This document shows, piece by piece, positions 1 to 38,420 of a stretch of DNA of 64,000 bases. Position 1 is the stretch's first letter. Every line of letters begins with the position of its first letter. Below the pieces are notes generated by a model. The model searched no databases. It was not told the origin of the DNA and saw only the letters and a list, made by a program, of their open reading frames with translations. The stretch is from assembly GCA_000469685.2 (NCBI GenBank), contig LS997565.1:14455922-14519921 (forward strand). The letters run 5' to 3'. Origin of the DNA: Haemonchus contortus. Its lineage: Eukaryota; Nematoda; Chromadorea; Rhabditida; Trichostrongylidae. A program made the translations under genes and the position numbers.

Positions 1-747
1 GTTACGCCATAAACGACTGATTCGTGAGGAATTAAAAATGGGCAAACGCCCAGGTTCGAACGAGGCGTTCGGAAACAGGAACCAGTATGAGTTTCTCGAA
101 GTCTGGGCATTTCGCCAACAACTCGACACCTTTGTTAAACAAGAAAGGCGTCAATGTTGTTGGTATGGGCGTGGTGCAGTAGGATCGAAACTGTCGCGTC
201 GCGGCGAGAGAGCGCCGCTTGCGAAAAATGCAGCAGCAACTAAGAAATACGGGAACAAAAGAACTAACATTAGAATAATGCCAAAAATAATAATCGCATT
301 TCAATTGAGCTGTATGAAGAAAGCTAGAACTTAATAGCGAGGCAAATGGTTCGCGACTGCCGCGCGCGGCGAATCGATTACATGAAACCAATCCTACTGC
401 CCATCCCCCGCGGAGTTCGCTTAAATATTACCTTTAAAGCCAAGGAACTGCCATAGATGCCCAAAAATAAGCAGTTTCCTGGGAGATTTACTAAAAATAG
501 TGTTTTTGGTAAAATAATCACTGACTGAGAAATGCCAAAGTTCTCCCATCTCTTGTTGGGAACATGAAACCGTTTGTTACAAAGTGGCGCAGCTTCCACA
601 TGCATATCACGACGCATTTACTGGTTCGTCTTAGATTTATAAAAAAATGATTGCCAGGAGTTGGGCCACGTAGGATTTGTTCCTAACCGGAATCTAATTA
701 CAACAGATTGCAGCGTGAAGCACCCAAAGAAATGGAGCTTTCTTTAG
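1..747. other. No exon found; repeat B only
   Basis: Searched both strands for the missing kinase 5' exons (glycine loop, VAIK) and for NCA domain IV pore and tail exons; neither is here. Apart from repeat family B, nothing is recognised. Confidence 0.5.
160..407 (+). repeat. Dispersed repeat family B, copy 1
   Basis: Shares about 240 bp with 36812-37067 and 42772-43013, including TCGCGTCGCGGCGAGAG, TTGAGCTGTATGAAGAA and GCGGCGAATCGATTAC. It is the most diverged of the three. No coding sense is apparent. Confidence 0.65.
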
Positions 748-1734
748 ATCTTCGAAATCACTCACTATACAATATTTGTAACGGAATATTGTGATGGAGG
801 TGATTTGTTACGGAAAATAAAGAAATGTAAGAGGGTTCCGGAGCCAGAGGCCAAGCAAATTTTTCGACAGCTTGTTGAAGCACTCATGGTCAATGTTTGC
901 ATCTTGATTTCTCAATAGAATAGGCGAAATTATAACTAGCAAATTCTGATTCTTGTGATGGAGCTGGTTCTATGGGAATTAAGATCGAATCAGACGTTTC
1001 AGTACCTACAAAACTGCGACATCGTTCACCGCGATTTAAAATGTGAAAATGTGCTTCTCGACCGGAATGAGAACGTGAAGTTGGGCGACTTTGGCTTTGC
1101 TCGATATTTGAAGCCAAATCAAAAGTCTAGCACCTTTTGTGGCAGTAGGGCTTATGTGGCTCCGGAGATTCTCAGAGCTATCGCCTATAGTGGTCCTCCG
1201 GTGCGTTTTGTTCAGAACTTTTTATCGTTGGTGATAACACATCCCCACAAATTCGTCATAAAAACCTACAATACGATGTTTTCGGTCTCATATTATAGTA
1301 AATATGGCCAATTTCAGGTCGATATATGGAGTGCAGGCATTGTATTATATGTAATGGTGACGGGAGTGATGCCATACGATGATCGGCATCCCCAGAAAAT
1401 GGTAGAGAGGCAACTCGCTCATAAAATCCGGTAAGTTTGAAGGGGAAGGAGTCTGAACGTGCTGAAGCAGGGTTTACACTTCTCTTAAAATGAGCGATTT
1501 TTGATTGTTGGTGTGACCCCTTCAGACAGTTTCAAAGGAAATCAGGCATTTGCTACATTCTGCTAAAAATAGTGTCCTTCCAGGTTCCCGAAGGTAGAGC
1601 TCAGTGTGCAGGTGAAGTCGCTGATCTACGAGATCCTACATCCGTATCCGCCGTCACGACCTACGTATAAAGCAATATGTTCGAGTGAATGGTTGAAGAA
1701 TACGGCTTATTCATTTAAAGAGGCTCGTTTTTGA
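748..1734 (+). CDS. TSSK/CAMK-like serine/threonine protein kinase, 3' four exons (5' end outside window)
   Basis: Four exons join in phase: 748-888, 1003-1200, 1318-1430 and 1584-1734, giving 200 residues and a TGA stop. All introns have GT and AG ends, and acceptors are TTTAG, TTTCAG, TTTCAG and TTCCAG. The fragment begins near beta-4/5 with the hinge (TEYCDGGDL). It then shows the catalytic loop HRDLKCEN (fragment residues 56-63), DFG at 76-78, the activation segment SSTFCGSRAYVAPE ending at 102, and DIWSAG in helix F. It ends soon after the C-lobe, with no long tail. The pattern is closest to testis-specific kinases (TSSK) within the CAMK group, which phosphorylate proteins in spermatids of other animals. 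Catalytic and metal-binding residues are intact. The glycine loop and VAIK lysine are not found in bases 1-747, so the first exons must lie to the left. It runs opposite to the NCA channel gene. Kinase identity is firm; the TSSK subfamily is likely. Confidence 0.88.
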
Positions 1735-1894
1735 AGTGCTTCATTAGCGAAAGGGAACCAAAAACAATGTGGGGAGATGATCAGGAAATTGAGAAGCGGT
1801 TTATCAGGCCAATGAATTAGTGGCGTCCCTTGGTAATTGTTTTCTTTTCAAAACTCAGCAAAAAGATATAGCTGGTACTCAACGCGGACATTCC

Positions 1895-2003
1895 GAACTA
1901 TTATCCGCTCTAATGTCATCTTCACCACAGTGTTACATCGGACATTGAACAAAAGTCCGATGTAACACTGTGGCGAAGATGACATTGGAGCGGATAACAA
2001 TTC
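1895..2003. repeat. 49-bp-arm inverted repeat (hairpin)
   Basis: Arms 1895-1943 and 1955-2003 pair with four mismatches, all transitions, around an 11-base loop. Read as minus-strand RNA, most mismatches become G-U pairs. It lies 160 bases after the kinase stop codon, in what should be the NCA intron or flank. It may be a small foldback transposon or a hairpin RNA source. Confidence 0.85.
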
Positions 2004-2375
2004 ATACGTTGAATCTTCCCTGATTTCCGTGTTACGGAGCTCGGGAAAGGAATTCTTCCTCAGATCTTAAGGGACCCGGTCTTTACGATTTCCATGCGCA
2101 CTGAAGGCGCTGATTGCTCTCCCATCTTGAAAGTAAAGAGTCCTAACTTGGAGCTGAGAAAAAGAGATAACAGCGTCGCAGAATCTGAGCTGCCGGCGCC
2201 TGCGCTCATGTTCTTTACCACTCCTTAAGTGTTCTCACATGCTTCCTTCTCCGATCACGTCCCGTCCTTTCCCCATCGCAGGGTCGTTCACCAACACTTT
2301 TTGCTGAGTAGGAAAGAGCAACAGAAAGTTCGCTTCAGCGGTCAGCGTTTCCATTCGACTCAATATAAAACCTCA

Positions 2376-2660
2376 CAAGGTTGGCAATTTATGGACAAAA
2401 CTTCAGTCTCGGAATGGACTTGAACCCGCACTTGTGCTTTCCGGCTAGTAAAGCTTTCAGCTTAAAGGTTCAGTGCTGATATTGGCCGACGGGCCCAACA
2501 AGTTGGACGTGTGAGTGCTGAAAACCTATGGCACATAAGCATTTAAGAAGGCGAGGGCAGGCGGGGTCTGTAAGGGATAGAGCACGATGCCTGGAAAGCA
2601 CAAGAATGGCTTCTAGTCCCGTCCGAGACTGAAGCTTTGTCCATTAATCGCCAACGTTAG
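2376..2660. repeat. Inverted pair of family D repeats (foldback)
   Basis: The left arm, about 2376-2446 (ATGGACAAAACTTCAGTCTC), is the reverse complement of the right arm, about 2586-2656 (GAGACTGAAGCTTTGTCCAT). The family D unit has a GGTTCAAGCC-like B-box in its better copy at 48.65 kb, so it is probably a second tRNA-derived SINE family. Here two copies face each other across about 140 bp. Confidence 0.6.
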
Positions 2661-3230
2661 GAGACTTTCGGAACGCGTACTGCGGCGATCTAACAGCAGT
2701 TAACAAACATCAAGTCATATCAGTGTGAAAATCCAGTACTTTAGGGAACTGAAGCTAGCAGTGCTCATAGCCAATGATGGTCATACGAAACGTTACCGTC
2801 AGCTGAACATCTGTACTGACCAGCAGCAGCATCCTCTAGCTTTTAGATATTCTCAGTGATATTGTCACAGATTTTACGGTGTCTTTCAAATGAATTTCCA
2901 AGCTTCCCAATGAACACTAACAGCTTTCAATGTCCCCACTTCTATACATTACATAAGTCCTATTAAAAACAATATCTCTAATAAATATGTTGCTCTTTAT
3001 GAGTGTGACACAATAATAAGGTATCACAGAAGACACTCTAGAATATATTGTAAGGGACCGTAACGGAGTGTATGGAGCAATCCTTACTCATAGATGAAAT
3101 GCTTTGTCAATCTACCTTTCATTCTTTCTGTTCAAGGAATATGATGGTCGGTATCATTTGGTGAAGCACCCGGAGATTCACGGTTACGCCTGAGGTGAAC
3201 GATTCGGAGCCCATATATCGTCTTAGGGAT

Positions 3231-3519
3231 AAAGGATCAAGTCTTGACGCGATCCCGTTAGAGGAAGCGGCTCCGCATTCGACTTCCATTCAGAATCGTA
3301 GTGGCGTAATGGATGCGTATGTGGCCTATACAATGACTTGCGGTGCCCAACCTATATACAAGTCAAAGCTTTTATCCTCCCAAAAGAGTCCGATACCAAT
3401 CAACCTACCCTGGGGGAGTAGAAGGTTGGTTGGCTTAGGCGGATATCGATCCGAGATTCGAACCCGTGCCATGCATGTGAGATGGGGCGCCTTTTGCCAC
3501 TACACTACCTCTGCCCCTT
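3231..3519 (-). mobile_element. tRNA-derived SINE, family A
   Basis: Read on the minus strand, a tRNA-like head near 3519 with an A-box-like and a B-box-like stretch (around GGGTTCGAATC) is followed by the family body: AGCACTGACTTGTACATCGG-like sequence, then TTCTGAATGGAAGTCGAATG, then the tail GATTGATCAACG. The copy is nearly full length (about 290 bp). The body is shared by many places in the window. Confidence 0.75.
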
Positions 3520-3748
3520 GATACCCATAATCAAGTAATATGTATGTAATTTTTGATGTACACACTGAAGGAGGAGAATAGAAGAGACAGATCCGGTGGA
3601 TCAAATGCATTAAAACTGATTAGCCTCCGGAAAATAGAACGAGAAATAAAACAAAAATAAAAAAGGAAATATTAAAATAAAACAAAAATAAAAGTACTAA
3701 AAACGAAATAATAAGATTTAAAAAAATAATAAACAAAGTAAAACGTAC

Positions 3749-31416
<27,668 letters not shown>

Positions 31417-33956
31417 TTTGATCGAGTGTTACAGTATCTTCTTTGGAATCATATGGCAGTAAAACTCTTGAATCCGCTCGAAGACGCGTAGTGTTTTACG
31501 ATGCCACGAGGAGGAAAGAATCACTCAATGGGGTGGAGTCAGCAGCTCGAGAAGAGGTCAGCGACTGATGATGTTCATCTATTGTTATCCCCGTCTGTCG
31601 CCGCCTCCTCGGCTTAACGCCTCGCCTTCCGCCATCTCACCCAATGAGATCACATTCGGGACTCGCCCACCTCCCATTATCACGTACTCTCTTAGCTTTC
31701 AAGTAAGTCACGAGTCCGTCAACGGATTCTAGTCAAGTTCTTTTCATTCTTCAATTGATTTCATCGTTTCGTGCTCATCATCGTCCGACAGATTGAGAAG
31801 CCTCGAATAGGTGAGCATTTCTAAGGATTCCATTGGGTTTTTGTAAAAATGTACTTTCAGGAGTGCTGGGCGGACAGAGTAATGATATAGTATCTAGACA
31901 AACAGCGACTCTCCTCGGGGATTACATTCACCCATAGTGTCATTCGATACCTCTGGGAGAGATAAATGTGGTAATAAATTTGTATGTGTGGCAGATCTCA
32001 TGACCAACCCGCCCACGTAAGTCATTGCACATGCCGAATATATACCGGGAAAATGCATGATTCCGAGGAACATCTGAATGCATGGCGTAATCCAAGGAGT
32101 TTGCAAGGTCGGGCAGTTCCATTTTTCGGTTTGACGGGAAATACAGCGAGAAAGCTGGCATACTCTCCTGCCACCACCCATGTGCCCTCAAACCCTTTCG
32201 TCCAGATTCAAAGACCAAGGATGAAAGCTGCCCACTGCTACCCTGGGGGAGCATGTACCGTTCCTCAGTGGCAGATATATTCAAGGTTTTGCTGAACTGC
32301 CTCTGCAAAATTTAATTTATTCTCATTCTTGCAAGACAAAATGGGTGAGACAGGAATCGATCCTGGCTGCGGTGTCGGTGCCTCCACACACACTTCATTT
32401 CAGTCCGACCGATAAGAAGAAAGCGATTCCATATATGCAGACGATTCTTTTTATCAGAATGGAATGCATTCGATTCTCATTCATATTCTTACAAAGAATC
32501 TCATGATGGGAGCACATTAAATTCAAACGGCTTCAATGTGGGCTTCGCTTCAACTTACAGCACAGATGGTTCCTCACTGGATTACCATTCACCTGAGAGA
32601 CCTTTTTTCGGATAAGTTGTGCACCCAATAGACCTATATGTTACGAGCATATAAAATAGCTTGAGTCAAAGTGGCCAAGGAAACGAGAAAATCAGAGTCT
32701 ACAGGCAAATACCAGGTCTGAAAAAGTTGTAAAGTTAGGAGTTCGACGAGAATATGACGGCGAAAGTTGCATGGAAACCGACGTACACACCCAAACGTGG
32801 ACGAGTTTTCGTCGTGAAGGATGTAAAGCTTGCACATTCGCCTCGTATTTGGACGAGCTGTTCAAATGTGTGCTATTGCGCACAGTTGGCTTCCTACTGC
32901 AACACGTGCGTGCCGTTGTGAATGGTGCTCTACAGCCTCTACATCACCGTGAGAACTCGTCCGCGTCGGACGTGTACGCAGGCTAAGGTATTTTTGAACC
33001 ACCTATTAACATATCTAGACCGTTTTTCCATTCGACAGCGTCCTTTATGCTATCCTTGGGGTCACTGGTTAGTCCTAAGGGGAAATTCAAGCAGATCCGG
33101 GAAGCCATTCAATTCATTCTATCAATCTCTTGAGTTGACAACAAAAGCTCATTTGATCATAATTATAAGCAATCAATCATAATCACTGTTTACTACCAAA
33201 ATTGCCGTTAAGACCTATGGAGTCACGGCTTTATTCCTTCCTATTCCCTCTTCCATCTCCCTTTCCTATTTCGAAATCCGGAAGTGGTTTTTTTGGGCAT
33301 CACTCTAGGGCCACTCACGGTTTCCTTTCCAATGAACTCTTTATCGGTAGGTCCGAGGATGCCATCTGAGGGGACCACGACATTCTGATTTGCGTAACTC
33401 TATAGAACTTCCCATCCTCATAGTGTTCAATGTTCAATACGCCAAGTGAGCGCCCGCATGAGAGATGAGCAGTTGATCTGTAGGGGTCAGCGAGTTCAGC
33501 CTTCTCCTTCGTACTACTACAGCCATTTTTATAATAATAATGGAAATAATGGAAACAGTATTGTCGCTGGTATTATCAGCCGCGGATGAACCTAAAGGAA
33601 CATGAGCACTTTCAGGGGTATGTTCCTAAAAGTAAGTATGTTCTCAGTTTTAATAAGAGGAATGAAACAGGAATCAGAAAGTGGAATCTATTTGGAGATA
33701 GCACCATTCGTTCCTTCTTTACTGCTCTCTCCCTCTGAAGCAGCGTCTTTAAAAAAAGGCTCAATAGTGAGGTAGGAAAACCTCTCACAACAATCGTTGT
33801 GATAAAATGGAGACCTCCTGAGTTTTATGTTCGATCACTTCTCGTTTAAATTACTTTTTTTGTTTGCCAAAGCTTGATCCACGAAATTAGATCATATCGT
33901 GAGCTCGGGGAGTTTGAAGCTTGAGATTTCCTGAGATACGTTCCTGTGTTCTATGA

Positions 33957-34236
33957 AATGGTGAAGTGGCAAGTGGTGCAGTAGCGTATTTTCCAAAAAC
34001 AGTCGGTGATTCGATCCCGGATCGATACTCGCCCGTGCCGACCTAGCCTTCCTTTCCTCTGTGGTCTTCTTTTTTGTAGCAGACACTCGTGTGGGAGAAT
34101 AAAAGCACGGATTTGTACATTGGATGGCTACCGTATGTCATTGTATTGGCCACAAACGCATTTAATACTCCAAGGATTCTGAATGGAAGTCGAATGCGGG
34201 GCGTATCCCTCAAACGAGATTGATTGACACAAACGT
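33957..34236 (+). mobile_element. Family A SINE
   Basis: Head GGTGAAGTGGCAAGTGGTGC, B-box-like GATTCGATCCC, body through AATGGAAGTCGAATGCGGGG and the tail GAGATTGATTGACAC. Nearly full length. Confidence 0.75.
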
Positions 34237-36811
34237 AAAAACTCCGATTAAGTATTAGCACTTTCTCGTCTAGCAGAGCCAAATATAGGTTGGGGCAACA
34301 CTTTTAAAAATTGTACTTCATATAAACTGTCCTACTCAACCCTCCGTGGATGTCCATTCTTCCAAGGACTGCCACTACTTTCAAACTATTCCCACATTTC
34401 GCTAGTGGATGCTGGTTGAAAAGCTTCTCCGAGTAAACACTATCGATGATTATATTCCTCCGCCTGAGACCAACCGGACATTTCATTTCTCTGAAGCCAA
34501 CTAATTAGTAGCGGGCTTGTTCGAGAACGTCGAAAACACTAGCCAGCTCTGTTGTTACCCAGTTTAAGCTCCATGAAAATGCTAGGAGCCGAAACTATTG
34601 TGGAATCCAAAACGTCAAACTCAGGATGACATTCAGTTTTTTTTTACTTTTTAGAACAAAAAGAATTAATGGCCAAGGCGTTCGTTCAAAAGACTTTGGG
34701 CTGTGCCATCGATCTTCCTTTTTTTATCGGGGATGCATTTAGCCGGTTATTTTCCTTGTTGATATATTTCCTTCCAGGAGCACATAAGCAAGAGACAAAG
34801 TGTCTTCCCAGACAGATTTGTTGCCGACTAGCTCACCTTAAAAAGATGGATGGCTCTGATGGTTAGGCAGGGTTTTACGACCTTTTTTAGGGGCTGATGG
34901 AAGAGCAGTTCAAGGCCAGAGCTTTATTGCTGAACCTACCAAATCGAAGCAGGGGTTAGGAAAGGAATGATTGCTGGGCTGTACAGTAGGACCCTTGGGG
35001 AACGGACTGGTGATCCAGTCATTATACTCCAGGAGTAATTCGGAAGCTCTTTCAAAGGACCAATGTCGGAAGCAGGGCGCGGACTGGAGAAGCCGCTGAG
35101 TTCCTGAGAGGGCATAGTCCCTTGGATCGGTTACAATTCATGGAAGGCGGAAGTGAAGGAAGGAGGGGTTGATGAAAGGGCTAAGATAGACACCGTTCAG
35201 TCCGCCTTTTTTTACAGGAACAAAAATAAGATTTTGGATTGGAAGGGGGATTCGAAGAGAATTGAGGGGCCTTAGATTTTCCATATATGACAATCACAAC
35301 AACATAAAGACGATTGGCAAATCTCTAGAGTGAATGTGAAAGCAAAGCATCTATTGATTCAACACTGTTGCTGTTGATATTCGTGAAAGGGTGGTGCCCC
35401 TTCATAGATTGGCCGACAAGGGGGCTTTGGCCGCTTTTAATGACACAACAATAAGGATGGTGTGGGAGTAGGCTTCGAGCAGCACACACTCATTTGGATG
35501 AGTGAGGACGCTGATTTTGGCTTGTGATGAGCTTGTTGTTTTCCCGTTAACTATGCATCTTTGCAAAACATACGAAAAATCAGCTGAGCACCGTGCATGG
35601 AGAGGGGGTGGGGGACATTGTTTATTCGTTACTCAAGAACATCGAGTTTGTTTTGCTCTTCCAGATGAAAATAGCATAAATACCTAAAAAAATAAGATGG
35701 TGTGTGGGCCTAGAGCTTTGATGGGTCCCAGATGATTTTGATCAACTAACTCTCTTTCGTTATTCAGGCTACCGCGATTGGTGGACCTGTGCCAACTAAC
35801 ATCTAGAAGGACAATAGTGGACCTCAAAAAGGTCAAGCTGTCGTCAGAAGGTCCACTCGTGGGCGGATCTCGAACCTGTAACTCTGCCTTCGCCACTTCG
35901 TGCTTATCTTTTGTATTACCGAGATCTTATTCTTCTTTTTTCAGTAATTTTGTGCTGTACGTGTAACCAATTCGGATAGCATCGGAAGGATGGAACCTGA
36001 TCAGAGTGGCTACTTCGTTGATCTTTTCAAACCCTGTCAATTCAGTACATACTTCTTGGGAGAAGCTAATAGGGCTAGATCGCCCTAATTGGTTTGTAAG
36101 CGTGTAATCCTCATAGAAAGCCATTAAGCCATTTGCTCCCACTACACTGCCTAATGGCAGAAATCATAGGGTACCCTAATCAGCCCTTTACTCCAATACT
36201 TAAACAGCTGGACGGACTAAATAAACGCAGTCAATAACGGGGAGATTTATGAGATCATGACTGTCCTTTATAACGTCTAAGGTGCTGGTATTCATTTTGA
36301 AAAAAGAACTTGACATATTTACACGCGATGAACACTTTTGGAAGAAAAATGATCGAAGGTTCTCAGTTATATGACAATTTTATGGTCTCAAATTAGTTTC
36401 CCACCCATCCTCCATCTCTCCTTCATACACGAGAGACTTATCTATTGATTAATAGAAGTGATTTTACATTAAAGGTACAGTTCACGATGAAAACGGTTTC
36501 GTAGATTTCCCTTTATGAATTTCAGACTCCCTCTTATACCATACCTGAGGTTATAAAGGCTAAAGACGTGCTGGATAGGACACAATAATTGACCAGGAAT
36601 TGTATCGTGTACATACCACACCCCTAATGAACGATTTTCAACGGCTTTGTAGAGGCTGCACATTCATAAGGGAACCAATGTAGGACGTTCAAACACTTTT
36701 TCGTGACCCATAGCGACAGTGGAAGGCATTTCTGGGCAGTTATGGCTTGATGTAGTCACCTCTTTGAGCAATGGGAGCAAGTTAAATCTCGTCCAAACAC
36801 TCCTTACATGC

Positions 36812-37067
36812 GGGTGTGGTGCATTAGGAACGAAATGGTCGCGTCGCGGTGAGAGGGGCGTCGCGCGCGAAGGAATGTAGCAGGATGCAGCAGTAGGTAA
36901 GAAATACAAGAACAAAAGTACTAATAGTAGAATTAGGCATAAAATAATGAACGCATATCGATTGAGCTGTATGAAGAACGCTAGAGCTGTAATAACGGCG
37001 AATGAGTGGTCCGCGACAGCCGCGTGCTGCGAATCGATTACCCAAAATCGTTCCTAACGCCCGTCTC
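36812..37067 (+). repeat. Dispersed repeat family B, copy 2
   Basis: Very similar to 42772-43013 over its length (GGTCGCGTCGCGGTGAGAGG, GCGTCGCGCGCGAAGGAATG, ATCGATTGAGCTGTATGAAG). It is joined at its right end to a reversed fragment of family C. Confidence 0.75.
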
Positions 37068-37984
37068 CCCTTACATGCATTCCTGCCACGGTGATCTCGT
37101 ACAACCTTTACTTCCACTACTTTTAATAAATTTGAAGTATGCGGATTTTCACGGTTTTTTTCGCCACCGACGTACTCTTCTACAGCAACACTTCCGCTTT
37201 CCAACCTAAAAAGGGTTCCTCAAAATTATTGTGAACTGTGCCTCTGAACTCACGTCAAATGGTATTTTCGGCTTTAATGTACCACAAGATACCAGAGCTC
37301 CACCCAAAACTGAACAGCAGATTATTTGTAGTCCTTCGCAGAGAAACCGATGGTTTGTGAGCTGCTGAAGGGATCTTTGGAGACCAACAAGCTTGATTGG
37401 TTGCTACCTAACTCGTGTGGATGTTTTGGCTCGAGCCAATAAGAATAAATAAGTATTATAATCCTGGAGCTTTCCCGGTTTCTCTCCTCGTCCTTATGAC
37501 GAGCTGCCTTTCCGACATTTTTCTGCTGCGAGAAAATCCAGGAGCCATGTTTAGCGAAGGAATTACGTTGAGCAGCAATTCATCATAAACTGAAGCTTTT
37601 TCTGTGGCATAGGGAAAATTCCTCCCTCAAATGACAAGGAGATGTGAAATAGAGGCCTGACCATTTTTGGCAGAATTTCTAGTCGCAAAAAGCCAATTTC
37701 ATCTTCCGCATCAGTCCCACTTGGAGGCGAAAGGTAATAACAAAGTGATACTCCTAAAAAGTGGCAATGAACTTCGCTTGAAGGACTATGGTGAGGAGAA
37801 AGGGATATGTTGAGAGCTCTCAATATGCTGCTGATTGTAAAGGGCAAAATAGAAACATTGCGAACTGAATTTGAAATATTTTGTCTTTGGTTAATACAGC
37901 AACAGAACTCCAAGGATAGTTGTTTCCTTTGGCTGATTTCATTCCATAGATACAAAGTCTTCATTATCAGCTACTATCCGTAAA

Positions 37985-38243
37985 TTGTTCACAACACACG
38001 CATAGTCACGGGTTTGAATCCCGGAAGCCAACCGATCCTTCTTTTTCTTCGAGGTCGGATGATTGGTATCACACTCGTTTGGGAGGATAAAACACTGGCT
38101 TGTACATCGGCTGGCCACCGCAAGCCATTGTATAGGCCCCAAACGCTTTCATTACGCCACTACGATTCTAAAATTCCTTTATTACGAAGTCGAATGCGGG
38201 GCGCACCCTTTAGACGGGATCTATTCACGCTCAAAGAGTTTAA
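37985..38243 (+). mobile_element. Family A SINE, head truncated
   Basis: Begins at the B-box (GGGTTTGAATCCCGG) and has the complete body. There is an extra insertion-like stretch near 38170, where TTCTGAATGG is expanded. Confidence 0.72.
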
Positions 38244-38314
38244 GACTTTTTAAATGGTTCAGACATCAAGAAGCGGGAATAAGATGTTATCCTCTAGATT
38301 CGCTCTTCTGGTGG

Positions 38315-38420
38315 AAACGATGTAGCGGCATGTGGCGTACTATCACACAGGCACGAGCACCGGTTTCCCTGATGTGTATCAGCTTGGGCCAACCACGATT
38401 CCTATTGAAAATCGAATATG
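38315..38420 (+). mobile_element. Family A SINE head fragment
   Basis: GATGTAGCGGCATGTGGCGT, followed by a CACACAGGCACG stretch and TTGGGCCAACCA, matches the head and early body. It lies directly after another copy. Confidence 0.45.

Larger units (their letters stand above)
1735..3748. other. Region between kinase 3' end and last visible NCA exon
   Basis: Holds a hairpin, the family D inverted pair and one SINE. No AATAAA close after the kinase stop and no NCA exon. If the NCA gene continues left, this is intron. Confidence 0.5.

Noticed and set aside
1988..2002. GAGCGGATAACAATT, identical to part of the bacterial lac operator
   Set aside because: It is one arm of a 49-bp hairpin whose other arm carries a diverged version; no vector sequence surrounds it, so chance is likelier than contamination.
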